This document shows positions 52,962-60,874 of a stretch of 64,000 nt of DNA, in pieces. Position 1 is the stretch's first letter; each line of letters begins with the position of its first letter. Location of the stretch: the NCBI GenBank assembly GCA_037127915.1, contig JBAXXL010000017.1, positions 1 through 64,000 on the forward strand. The letters are read 5' to 3'. Both the position numbers and the translations under genes were made by a program. Below the pieces are notes generated by a model, which saw only the letters and a list, made by a program, of their open reading frames with translations, was not told where the DNA came from and ran no database searches. This DNA is from JBAXXL01 sp037127915. Its GTDB lineage: Bacteria > Bacteroidota > Ignavibacteria > Kapaibacteriales > UBA2268.

Positions 52962-53663
52962 TTATTTTATCTCGTATTTCAGAAAGACATTAGCATTTAG
53001 CTTGATTTTTTTAAAGTCTAATGGCACTGACCCGCCATCCATTGCATCGCTTTTTCGCATATTAGCTACCATCCCATATTCCATGTTTTGATAACTATTT
53101 ACATAAGCACCGTCTTCCCTCACATAAATCACATTGCCAATTTTACTGCCAATTGCGTCGAGCAAATATTCGGCTTTTTCCTTAGCCGCTTTCATAGCCA
53201 TCTTCCCTACTTCTTTTTTAAATTCTTCAATTTTGGAATGATCGACTCTGATTAGCTGAATATTGGAGATCTTTAAATCTTTCAACTCTTTAAAAACTTT
53301 ATCCATCGTTTGAGCATCGTGCAGGAGTAATTGATAATTCTTCTGTGCATAAACATCGGTGCCGGTAAACCAATTATAATCATACGAGCTCGAGAAATCC
53401 AATACAGTCAAATCTTTTTTTACATCAATTCCGCATTTCTCCATAGCTTTGGTCATTTTCTGCTCCATATCCTCCAACTCCTTCCTTCCTTTGAATACTT
53501 CTTCCGAAAGATTTATTCTAAAGTAGATTTCGTCCGGTATAATTTCCATTTCGGCCTGACCAGTAACGTCAATGCAGTTTTTTTGAGTTTGCTCAGGATT
53601 GTACTGCGCAAAAAGCGGGGTTGCTAACACGAAGCACATAAGGCTTAATAATACGTTTTTCAT
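52962..53663 (-). CDS. SIMPL-domain (DUF541) exported protein, copy 1
   Basis: 233 residues. Signal peptide at 1-19 (MKNVLLSLMCFVLATPLFA). The rest is one SIMPL/DUF541 domain: CIDVTGQAEMEIIPDEIYFRI, given by landmarks VTGQAEME and PDEIYFRI, then AMKAAKEKAEYLLDAIGSKIGNVIYV and a C-terminal KIKLNANVFLKYEI. Proteins of this family are periplasmic or secreted, and their precise role is unsettled; some are linked to stress tolerance. The second copy lies 119 bp upstream on the same strand. A 257-bp stretch is identical in both, while both ends differ. Confidence 0.9.
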   Translation of the reverse strand: MKNVLLSLMCFVLATPLFAQYNPEQTQKNCIDVTGQAEMEIIPDEIYFRINLSEEVFKGRKELEDMEQKMTKAMEKCGIDVKKDLTVLDFSSSYDYNWFTGTDVYAQKNYQLLLHDAQTMDKVFKELKDLKISNIQLIRVDHSKIEEFKKEVGKMAMKAAKEKAEYLLDAIGSKIGNVIYVREDGAYVNSYQNMEYGMVANMRKSDAMDGGSVPLDFKKIKLNANVFLKYEIK

Positions 53664-53782
53664 TTTCGAATCCTCTGAATGTTTTGTAAAATATTGCTAA
53701 TTTAATAACGACAATTCAGAAGTTTTATTTAGTTATCCACTTATTTATTTATATTAACCAAAACAATTGATGGTTAAAGCGA

Positions 53783-54487
53783 CTACTTCTGAATTTCAAA
53801 TTTTACAAAAACATTAGAATTTAATTTGATTTTTTTAAAATCAAGTGGAATGGAATTACCTAAACCGCCAGTGAATTTATTGCCTATATCCATTCCATCA
53901 ACTCTTATATTTCGATTTTCACTTGTATAAGTACCGCTTTCGCTCACATAAATCACATTACCAATCTTACTTCCAATTGCGTCGAGCAAATATTCGGCTT
54001 TTTCCTTAGCCGCTTTCATAGCCATCTTCCCTACTTCTTTTTTAAATTCTTCAATTTTGGAATGATCGACTCTGATTAGCTGAATATTGGAGATCTTTAA
54101 ATCTTTCAACTCTTTAAAAACTTTATCCATCGTTTGAGCATCGTGCAGGAGTAATTGATAATTCTTCTGTGCATAAACATCGGTGCCGGTAAACCAATTA
54201 TAATCATACGAGCTCGAGAAATCCAATACGGTCAAATCTTTTTTTACATCAATACCGCATTTCTCCATAGCTCTAGTCATTTTCTGTTCCATATCTTCCA
54301 ATTCCTTCCTACCTTTGAATACTTCTTCCGAAAGATTTATTCTAAAGTATATTTCGTCCGGTACGACCTCCATTTCGGCAGTTCCATTTACATCAATGCA
54401 GTTTTTTTGAGTAATCTCCGGATTATACTGCGCAAATAGCGGTGTTGCTAATACGAAGCACAAAAGGCTTAATAATACGTTTTTCAT
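53783..54487 (-). CDS. SIMPL-domain (DUF541) exported protein, copy 2
   Basis: 234 residues. Same plan as copy 1: signal peptide (MKNVLLSLLCFVLATPLFA), SIMPL domain with DVNGTAEMEVVPDEIYF, identical central residues, and a C-terminus KIKLNSNVFVKFEIQ. The segment after GNVIYV differs from copy 1 (SESGTYTSENRNIRVDG versus REDGAYVNSYQNMEYG). The upstream sequences before both ATGs are also similar (CATTTTCGAAT...CTCTGAATG), so the duplication took in the 5' region. Probably the same role as copy 1, with a variable surface loop. Confidence 0.9.
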   Translation of the reverse strand: MKNVLLSLLCFVLATPLFAQYNPEITQKNCIDVNGTAEMEVVPDEIYFRINLSEEVFKGRKELEDMEQKMTRAMEKCGIDVKKDLTVLDFSSSYDYNWFTGTDVYAQKNYQLLLHDAQTMDKVFKELKDLKISNIQLIRVDHSKIEEFKKEVGKMAMKAAKEKAEYLLDAIGSKIGNVIYVSESGTYTSENRNIRVDGMDIGNKFTGGLGNSIPLDFKKIKLNSNVFVKFEIQK

Positions 54488-54590
54488 TTTCGAATTCTCT
54501 GAATGTTTAGTAAAATATTGCTAATTTAATAACGGCAATTCAGAAGTTTTATTTAGTTATCCACTTATTTAAATAATATTAACAAATAAA

Positions 54591-54622
54591 TTTGGATAAT
54601 TAAAAAAATACTCGTAATTTTG
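54591..54622 (+). promoter_or_regulatory. Bacteroidota-type promoter for rpmB
   Basis: TTTG (54591-54594), 20 bases, TAATTTTG (54615-54622). It matches the consensus in full and is the cleanest example in the window. Confidence 0.75.
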
Positions 54623-54669
54623 TAATTCTAATTGATGAAAATTTACGATATATATATATAGGTTTTAAA

Positions 54670-54891
54670 ATGTCAAAAGTATGCGAATTAACAGGTACAA
54701 CAGTAAGATATGGCAACAATGTATCTCACGCTAACAATAGAACTCGACGCCGCTGGTTACCGAACTTGCAAAAAAAACGTATTTGGGTAGCTGAAGAAAA
54801 AGTATGGATTACAGTAAAAGCTACAGCTAAAGCGTTGAAAACATTGGAAAAGAAAGGATTAACCGCAATGATGAAAGATTTGTACAAATAG
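54670..54891 (+). CDS. rpmB: Large ribosomal subunit protein bL28
   Basis: 73 residues, a normal length for a short bL28. Structural protein of the 50S subunit. Landmarks: MSKVCELTGTTVRYGNNVSH (CxLTG, GNxVSHxxN), RTRRRWLPNLQKKRIW, and WITVKATAKALKTLEKKG. It has no second CxxC pair in the first 40 residues, so it looks like a zinc-free form. Usually followed by rpmG; here it stands alone with its own promoter and terminator. Confidence 0.96.
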   Translation: MSKVCELTGTTVRYGNNVSHANNRTRRRWLPNLQKKRIWVAEEKVWITVKATAKALKTLEKKGLTAMMKDLYK

Positions 54892-54917
54892 TCCTCATTA
54901 ATATAAAGATTTGCTTA

Positions 54918-54949
54918 AAAGCAGAGCCAAATTGGTTCTGCTTTTTTTT
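54918..54949 (+). terminator. Terminator of rpmB
   Basis: Stem AAAGCAGAGCCAA / TTGGTTCTGCTTT followed by a run of T. Confidence 0.9.
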
Positions 54950-55037
54950 ATTTATGAATTTTTATATATTTTTGCATATAATACATTTAATTGTATTAAC
55001 TTTGTTTATTGGGTTTTACAAAAACCGAGGATATGAT

Positions 55038-55835
55038 ATGTTAATACGCGCTTTTTTTGTTGTGATGATACTTTTGTTAAACATTGGATGTAATATTTAC
55101 GCCCAGGAAGAGCGAACTAATGTTAAGGGTGGTTTTAAAGAATGTGTGATTTATAAAACCGAATATAAATTAGGCAAATTAGATAATGCTTCTCGGTTCA
55201 AAGAATTGCATTGCTATTATGATTCTACAGGAAAAAAGACTCTTGAATTAAAATATCGTCCGAATAATTATCTCGAATCGAAAGAATATAGTTATTATAA
55301 TTCCGACGGTAGAATTCATACTGTTAAGGGATGTAATGGTGATGATTCATCAAAGTTTCAGTATTATCGATATTATGGTTACGATGATAATGGCAATATA
55401 ATCCGGTCAGGTGCCGCTCATTCCGATGTTCGAAACGAAGCTATACAACCAATTTTTGATAAAGAAAGTTTTAAATTTGATAAAAAAGGTAATATAATTG
55501 AGAAAATTGCCGATAAAAATGTTCATCATCCTTTGAAATTCAATTATAAATATGATAAAAAAGGGAATCAGATTGAAGAAACTATCAAAAGTTCCGATAG
55601 CTCATTCTTTTCTCGAATATCAAATAAATATGATAAAAATAGAAATATAGTCGAAAAAATAATTTACAAAAAGTATCCGGACCGTGAGAAAGCAAATAAC
55701 CAAAAGTTCACATATAAATATGATTCTTACGGAAATATAACTGAAGAAATCCGCTTTTTGTTGAATCTAAAAGAACCTACCGAAAAAAGAGAATATATTT
55801 ACTTTCCTAACATTTTAAACAAGGTATCAAAATGA
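55038..55835 (+). CDS. Exported YD-like repeat protein 1
   Basis: 265 residues from the ATG at 55038, preceded by GAGG; the longer frame to 54954 lacks a ribosome-binding site. Signal peptide or lipobox-like start (MLIRAFFVVMILLLNIGCNI; the Cys may be lipidated). The body has degenerate repeats of 20-26 residues with the pattern YKYDxxGNxxEExxY, similar to YD/Rhs-type beta repeats but without an Rhs core or toxin. It is the first of three tandem paralogues sharing the segment KGGFKECVIYKTEYKLGKLD. Its stop codon overlaps the next start (ATGA). Probably a surface or periplasmic structural protein; the function is unknown. Confidence 0.75.
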   Translation: MLIRAFFVVMILLLNIGCNIYAQEERTNVKGGFKECVIYKTEYKLGKLDNASRFKELHCYYDSTGKKTLELKYRPNNYLESKEYSYYNSDGRIHTVKGCNGDDSSKFQYYRYYGYDDNGNIIRSGAAHSDVRNEAIQPIFDKESFKFDKKGNIIEKIADKNVHHPLKFNYKYDKKGNQIEETIKSSDSSFFSRISNKYDKNRNIVEKIIYKKYPDREKANNQKFTYKYDSYGNITEEIRFLLNLKEPTEKREYIYFPNILNKVSK

Positions 55836-56596
55836 AAAGAGCTTTCATTCTCCTAATCCTAACAACTTTTATCGTTCAAATTTCTTGCTTGTACTCTCAA
55901 GATAAACAAGATTTGGTTAAAGGTGGTTACAAAGAATGTATTGTTTTTAAAACTGAATACAAATTAGGCAAATTAGATAGTGCTTCTCGTTTTAAAGAAT
56001 TACTTTGTAATTATGACGCATCGGGAAAAAAGATTCTTCAGATAAGCTACCAACCAAATGGAGTTTTTGAAACAAAAGCGCTATGCTTTTATGACGGCAA
56101 AGGAAGAATTGATACAATCAAATTTTTTCAAAGAGTTGACACCACAGAATTAGCATCATTAGAATACTTTACATATAATGATGATGGTGATTTAATCGAA
56201 ACAGTAAAAGCCGGTGGAGACACGCGCCTAATTGATGAAATTAACCCAGCCAAGAAAGCATCATATAAATATAATAAACAAGGTAATGTAATTGAAAAAA
56301 CATCTTACCAATTTGATGGCACTCTTGATAACAAATATAAATATAAATACGATAGCAAAGGTAATAAAACCCAGGAATTAATTACTAATTCCGACCGCAA
56401 AGTTTCCTCGCGAATAACATTCAAATATGATAAAAATAGAAATATAATAGAAAAAATCAACTATGTTGAATATGGGCAGAAAATCAATCAAAAATATAAA
56501 TATAAATACGACGACCAAGGTAATGAGACCGAGGAAATTATATATAAAAATCTAAAAGAACCGATTGAAAAAAGAGAGTATATTTATTTGAAATAG
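55832..56596 (+). CDS. Exported YD-like repeat protein 2
   Basis: 254 residues. The ATG overlaps the stop codon of the preceding gene by four bases, so translation is probably coupled. Signal peptide (MKRAFILLILTTFIVQISC, with a Cys that could be lipidated), then KGGYKECIVFKTEYKLGKLD as in protein 1. Repeats include YKYNKQGNVIEKTSY, YKYDSKGNKTQEL, FKYDKNRNIIEKINY and YKYDDQGNETEEI. It ends with the shared EKREYIYL. Similarity to protein 1 runs along the whole length, so the pair arose by tandem duplication. Confidence 0.78.
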   Translation: MKRAFILLILTTFIVQISCLYSQDKQDLVKGGYKECIVFKTEYKLGKLDSASRFKELLCNYDASGKKILQISYQPNGVFETKALCFYDGKGRIDTIKFFQRVDTTELASLEYFTYNDDGDLIETVKAGGDTRLIDEINPAKKASYKYNKQGNVIEKTSYQFDGTLDNKYKYKYDSKGNKTQELITNSDRKVSSRITFKYDKNRNIIEKINYVEYGQKINQKYKYKYDDQGNETEEIIYKNLKEPIEKREYIYLK

Positions 56597-56617
56597 ATTA
56601 TTTGCACAGGTGACATA

Positions 56618-57667
56618 ATGATAAGAGCTATTGTTTTATTAATAATTATAACCTTATTCACACATATTAATTGCTTGTACTCTCAAGACAAGCAAGACGT
56701 AGTTATTGGTGGTTTTAGAAAATGCACCGTTTATTATTACACTTATAAGTTTGGAAAACTTGATCCTAAATCAAAGGGAAAAAACGAATTTTACAGATAC
56801 GATCCTATGGGTAATGTTATTGAGGAAATATGGTACTATGCCGATGGGTCTGTTAGCTCACGATCAACTTACCAATTTAATGAAAAAGACAAAATTGTAG
56901 AAAAAGCTGTATATAAAGATGATGGTACCGTAAATTCCAAAATCAATTATAAATATGATGAGAAATTCAATGTCGTTGAGATATTGTGGTATAATTCTGC
57001 CGGTACGATTGAATCGAAAATTACAAATAAATATGATACTCTTGGAAATTTGATTGAAGAATTGAAATATCAGATTGACGAAACCGATTATTGGAAAAAC
57101 ACCTATCAATTTAATGAGAAAGGAAAATTAATTGCCGCCGTGCGATATAATGCTGATGGATCGGTAGGTTCTAAAGAGACTTACAAATATAATGAAAAAG
57201 AAAATCTAATAGAGGAATGTAGTTATAATGTTGATGGTTCATTAGAATCTAAAAACGCTTACAATTACGATGAAAATGGTAATATAATTGAAAAGCTAAG
57301 ATTTAATTCTGACGGATCTTTTGGATCGAAGGATACATATAAATATGATGAAAAGGGAAATAAAATAGAAGAAATTTGGTATAATATTGATGATACCATC
57401 GGTTCTAAAAACATTTATAAATATGATGAAAATGGAAACCTGACTGAGGAGTTGTGGTTTAACGCTAACGATTCCGTTGGAACAATGGATACTTTTAAAT
57501 ACGATGAGAAAGGAAATAAGATTGAGGAAGTCAAGTATCGCGCAGACAAATCTTTAGATTGGAGATATAAATACAAATACGATGCCCATGGCAATAAAAT
57601 TGAAACTATTGTATATAATAGTTTAGATGAACCCGAAACAAAAATCGAATATATTTACTCAAAGTAG
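56618..57667 (+). CDS. Exported YD-like repeat protein 3 (expanded)
   Basis: 349 residues. Same start as protein 2 (signal peptide with a Cys near residue 18; SQDKQDVVIGGFRKCTVYYYTYKFGKLD-type opening). It has about eleven repeats, far more regular than in proteins 1 and 2: YKYDEKGNKIEEIWYN followed by a DGSxGSK-type turn, at 23-26 residue spacing. This regularity points to recent internal repeat expansion. It ends TKIEYIYSK. The 3' end converges on the lipoprotein pair, and its last 14 bases were copied with the downstream duplication (see 58649). Confidence 0.8.
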   Translation: MIRAIVLLIIITLFTHINCLYSQDKQDVVIGGFRKCTVYYYTYKFGKLDPKSKGKNEFYRYDPMGNVIEEIWYYADGSVSSRSTYQFNEKDKIVEKAVYKDDGTVNSKINYKYDEKFNVVEILWYNSAGTIESKITNKYDTLGNLIEELKYQIDETDYWKNTYQFNEKGKLIAAVRYNADGSVGSKETYKYNEKENLIEECSYNVDGSLESKNAYNYDENGNIIEKLRFNSDGSFGSKDTYKYDEKGNKIEEIWYNIDDTIGSKNIYKYDENGNLTEELWFNANDSVGTMDTFKYDEKGNKIEEVKYRADKSLDWRYKYKYDAHGNKIETIVYNSLDEPETKIEYIYSK

Positions 57668-57669
57668 AA

Positions 57670-57705
57670 TAAAAAACTCGCGTCAAGATAATTCCTAACG
57701 CGAGT
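57670..57705 (-). terminator. Terminator of lipoprotein copy 1
   Basis: Stem ACTCGCGT / ACGCGAGT at 57676-57705, followed by TTTTTTATTC on the minus strand. Confidence 0.8.
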
Positions 57706-57730
57706 GAAATTCTAAAATATAGTTACAATA

Positions 57731-58354
57731 CTATTCAGTTACCCATTCATAGATATATCTGTATTCAATAGTCGCAAAAGCTGAAGCTATATTAACTTTA
57801 AACGCCATCTTTACAGGGTTAGCAACATCGGTAGGTTTAGCAATGCTTACCTTTGCAAAAGTTTTCCCGCCATTTCTATTTGCAAAAAGCACCCAACCAT
57901 TTGTACCGACAGAATAGTCGTAAGAATTACTTATTTCCAACATATTACCACCATCGCCTATAGTTTCTGCACCGATAGTATAAAGCGAATCCGCGGTCAT
58001 ATTGCTTGGTAATGGATCCCAATTGAAGGTCGTTATCCATTTGCGAGCCATTCCAACGCTTGAATCCCTACAAGTATAATTATATTCGTTTCCAAGTAAA
58101 GTATAAATTTTTGTATCATATCCCGTACGTACTACTGTAAAAGTTTCACCATAAGGTATGAAGCCAACTTTTACCCAATCACTCATAGAACCGGATTGGT
58201 AGGGACTATCAATTTGGTAAGACCACCATATTTCTTTGCCTGTTTGCCTCCAGTAGGAAGTCTTGGTTTTTGGAGTTGTTGGAGTGTCTTCGAAGCAGGA
58301 ACTAAGCATTATGGTAATACAAACACTTAGTAAGAGGGCAAGCATTCTTTTCAT
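57731..58354 (-). CDS. Lipoprotein of unknown function, copy 1
   Basis: 207 residues. Lipoprotein signal with lipobox LSSC (Cys20) and an acidic-proline linker (FEDTPTTPKTKT). The mature domain is Trp- and Tyr-rich (YWRQTGKEIWWSYQID, GNEYNYTCRDS, GDGGNMLEISN) and probably beta-rich; it ends TIEYRYIYEWVTE. I do not recognise a family. It is one of two tandem copies of equal length. Likely a surface or outer-membrane lipoprotein. Confidence 0.82.
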   Translation of the reverse strand: MKRMLALLLSVCITIMLSSCFEDTPTTPKTKTSYWRQTGKEIWWSYQIDSPYQSGSMSDWVKVGFIPYGETFTVVRTGYDTKIYTLLGNEYNYTCRDSSVGMARKWITTFNWDPLPSNMTADSLYTIGAETIGDGGNMLEISNSYDYSVGTNGWVLFANRNGGKTFAKVSIAKPTDVANPVKMAFKVNIASAFATIEYRYIYEWVTE

Positions 58355-58727
58355 AAATACCTCAAATTTAGTTATACTGATGATAGGTTTTATAAATCTC
58401 TTTATTTAACTATTTATTGATTTTGATTATTACCTATCTAAATTTAATCAAAAATAATAAAAAATAATGTTTCTTTATATTCAATATTTTAACTTTTTTT
58501 ATTTTTTTTCGTAATAGCTCAATAAAATAATTTTTTTATTTAATTTTAAGAGTTTTATATGAGACCATTTATAATCTAAATAGCACTTATAAGCAGTATT
58601 TTCTTCAGTATATTCACAAACTAATTACCGAAACAAAAATCTAATTTGTTTACTCAAAGTAGAATAAAAAAACTCGCATCAAGAATAATTCCTAAAGCGA
58701 GTGAAATTCCAAAATATAGTTACACTA
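58355..58727. other. AT-rich spacer with duplication junction
   Basis: No gene seen. From 58649 the sequence repeats 57654 onward: TTTACTCAAAGTAG (the last 14 bases of the YD gene), then the terminator hairpin (58672-58702) and the 3' end of the lipoprotein. The remainder is AT-rich, without recognisable features. Confidence 0.75.
58666..58702 (-). terminator. Terminator of lipoprotein copy 2
   Basis: Stem ACTCGC / GCGAGT at 58672-58702, followed by TTTTTTTATTC on the minus strand. Copied together with the gene. Confidence 0.75.
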
Positions 58728-59351
58728 CTATTCAGTTACCCATTCATATATATATCTATATTCAATAGTGGCATAAGCAGAAGCTATATTTACTTTAAAC
58801 GCCATTTTAACAGGGTTCTCAACATCGGTTGGTTTTGCAATCTTTACCTTTGCAAGGGTTTTTCCGGTATTTCTATAAGCTAACAGTACCCAATCGTTGG
58901 TACTGTTTGCATATTTATAGACATTACTTATTTCCAGCATATTGCCCCCATCGCCTTTTGTTTCTGCACCTAAAGTATAGAGCGAATCCGCAGTCATATT
59001 AACCGGTAATGGATCCCACGAAAAGGTTGTAGAATACTTATTAGCCATTACAACACTCGAATCTAAACAAGTATAATTATATTCGGCTCCAACAAGTTTA
59101 TAAACTTTTGTATCGAATCCGGTACGTACTACAGTAAAAGATGCACCATAAGGAATGGAAGCAACTTTTGCCCATGTACTCAGCGATCCGGACTGATATT
59201 GGCTATCAATTTGGTAAGACCACCATATTTCTTTACCGGTTTGTTTCCAAAACGACGTTTTTACTTTTGGTTCTGTCGGAGTATCGTCAGAGCAGGAAAT
59301 AAGAATAACTGTAATACATACACTTAACAAGAGAGCAAGAATTCTTTTCAT
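58728..59351 (-). CDS. Lipoprotein of unknown function, copy 2
   Basis: 207 residues, same length as copy 1 and about 75% identical by eye. Lipobox LISC (Cys20), linker SDDTPTEPKVKT, then FWKQTGKEIWWSYQID, GAEYNYTCLDS, GDGGNMLEISN and the identical end TIEYRYIYEWVTE. Differences cluster after the central NYTC segment and near NSTNDWVLLAYRNTG. The upstream neighbour on the same strand is cydA, 198 bp away, with a perfect hairpin between. No clear promoter boxes were found. Confidence 0.82.
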   Translation of the reverse strand: MKRILALLLSVCITVILISCSDDTPTEPKVKTSFWKQTGKEIWWSYQIDSQYQSGSLSTWAKVASIPYGASFTVVRTGFDTKVYKLVGAEYNYTCLDSSVVMANKYSTTFSWDPLPVNMTADSLYTLGAETKGDGGNMLEISNVYKYANSTNDWVLLAYRNTGKTLAKVKIAKPTDVENPVKMAFKVNIASAYATIEYRYIYEWVTE

Positions 59352-59512
59352 TAATACCTCAATTTCATATATAAGAATGATAGGTTTTATAAATCTATTA
59401 ATTTAATTAATTAATTATAGATATTTAAAATTACTATCTCAATTTGTAGCAAAATTAATAAAAATAATTTTAAATTGGCGCATATTGATCAAAATAAATG
59501 GATATTAATCAT

Positions 59513-59538
59513 CGTACCCAAACTCCTGTTTGGGTACG
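59513..59538. repeat. Perfect hairpin between cydA and the lipoprotein
   Basis: Stem CGTACCCAAAC / GTTTGGGTACG with a four-base loop, 11 bp after the cydA stop codon. The T-run lies on the plus-strand side, so as a cydA terminator it would lack a U-tract. Confidence 0.6.
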
Positions 59539-59548
59539 AATTTTTATA

Positions 59549-60859
59549 TTAAATTATTTCTTTTTTTATTTGTTTAAACATCAGCCAAATAAAAATGGTA
59601 AACAGTAATAAATATATACAGCTGAATAAAATCACTGAAAATAAAACTTCCCCACCTGAAACAGTTACAGAAATAGCGTCTTTTGTTCGCAGTAATCCAT
59701 ATACAATCCAAGGTTGCCGCCCAATTTCAGCTGACATCCACCCTAACTGATTCGATAATTGTGCAAATAGAATACTGAAAACATATGGTATAAGAAGCCA
59801 TTTCATGTTAAATATTTTCCCTCCACGGAATAAAAATAAGCTAAGAGCAGAGATAAATATAAAGAACATTCCAAAAAGAACCATCACATGGTATGTTTGA
59901 AATACAATATTTACCGGTGGTCTATCCCCTTTCGGATAATCTTTTAGCCCTTTAATAACGGTTTTAGAATCCCAACTGACCAACCAAGAAAGCATACCTG
60001 GAAGTTTAATACCATAAGTAATTTCTTCTTTTTCATTTACCCAACCAATCAAGTACATATCCGCAGGACCAGTCTTGTAATGTCCTTCTAACGCGGCTAA
60101 TTTTGTTGGTTGATATCTCGCAACTCCATTTGCACTTGTATGTCCGGTATATAATTGAAATAATGATGCTATAAACAGCACTACGACACTGATTTTCAAA
60201 GCTCGTTTAGCGGATTCTACATTTATTTTTTTTAATAAGTGATAGGCTGAAACTGCCGCAACCAAGCATGCACCTGTTATCCATGCCGCCGATAATGTGT
60301 GAGTCAACCGTTCGACTGTCGAAGGATTGAAAACCATTGCCCAGAAATCTGTTATCTCCGCCCTAGCAAAATTTCCATTTGTAACAATGTGATAACCTGA
60401 TGGTGTTTGTTGCCAGGAATTAGCCACAATAATCCAAAGAGCAGATAAATGTGCTCCCAAAGCTACCATTATAGTGGAAAAGAAGTGCATTCGAGGGCTA
60501 ACTTTTTTCCAACCGAAGACTAATACAGCTAAAAAAGCTGATTCCAAAAAGAAGGCAAAAAGACCTTCTGCGGCAAGAGGACTGCCAAAAACGTCACCAA
60601 CAAAGCGGCTGTATTGCGACCAGTTAGTTCCGAACTGTAATTCCATAACAAATCCGGATGCTACTCCAAATCCAAAAATCAGGGCAAATATCTTTACCCA
60701 AAATTTGGTTAGTTTTTCGTATAAAGGATTCTTTGTTTTTAAAAATATCCCTTCCATAATTACCAGCAAAATGCCTAAGCCAATGCTCATTGGTGGAAAT
60801 ATGTAGTGATAACCAACAGTTATTGCAAACTGAATTCTAGAAAGTATAATTGGATCCAT
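59549..60859 (-). CDS. cydA: Cytochrome bd ubiquinol oxidase subunit I
   Basis: 436 residues, short-Q-loop type. An integral membrane subunit that binds hemes b558, b595 and d and oxidises quinol at low oxygen. Landmarks: GYHYIFPPMSIG with the first heme-ligand His, GSPLAAEGLFAFFLES, ERLTHTLSAAW with a second His, and GWMSAEIGRQPW near the C-terminus. About nine membrane helices are visible. The start MDPIILSRIQFAIT is typical. It lies 15 bp after the potassium-channel gene, so they are probably one operon. No cydB follows on either side within the window. Confidence 0.93.
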   Translation of the reverse strand: MDPIILSRIQFAITVGYHYIFPPMSIGLGILLVIMEGIFLKTKNPLYEKLTKFWVKIFALIFGFGVASGFVMELQFGTNWSQYSRFVGDVFGSPLAAEGLFAFFLESAFLAVLVFGWKKVSPRMHFFSTIMVALGAHLSALWIIVANSWQQTPSGYHIVTNGNFARAEITDFWAMVFNPSTVERLTHTLSAAWITGACLVAAVSAYHLLKKINVESAKRALKISVVVLFIASLFQLYTGHTSANGVARYQPTKLAALEGHYKTGPADMYLIGWVNEKEEITYGIKLPGMLSWLVSWDSKTVIKGLKDYPKGDRPPVNIVFQTYHVMVLFGMFFIFISALSLFLFRGGKIFNMKWLLIPYVFSILFAQLSNQLGWMSAEIGRQPWIVYGLLRTKDAISVTVSGGEVLFSVILFSCIYLLLFTIFIWLMFKQIKKEII

Positions 60860-60874
60860 AATAGTTCTTGAAAA

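Noticed and set aside
54954..55037. N-terminal extension of the first YD-like protein
   Set aside because: It lacks a ribosome-binding site, while GAGG and a signal peptide support the start at 55038.
59549..60859. Truncated cydA
   Set aside because: The protein is shorter than the E. coli form only because it has the short Q-loop; all key motifs and both ends are present.
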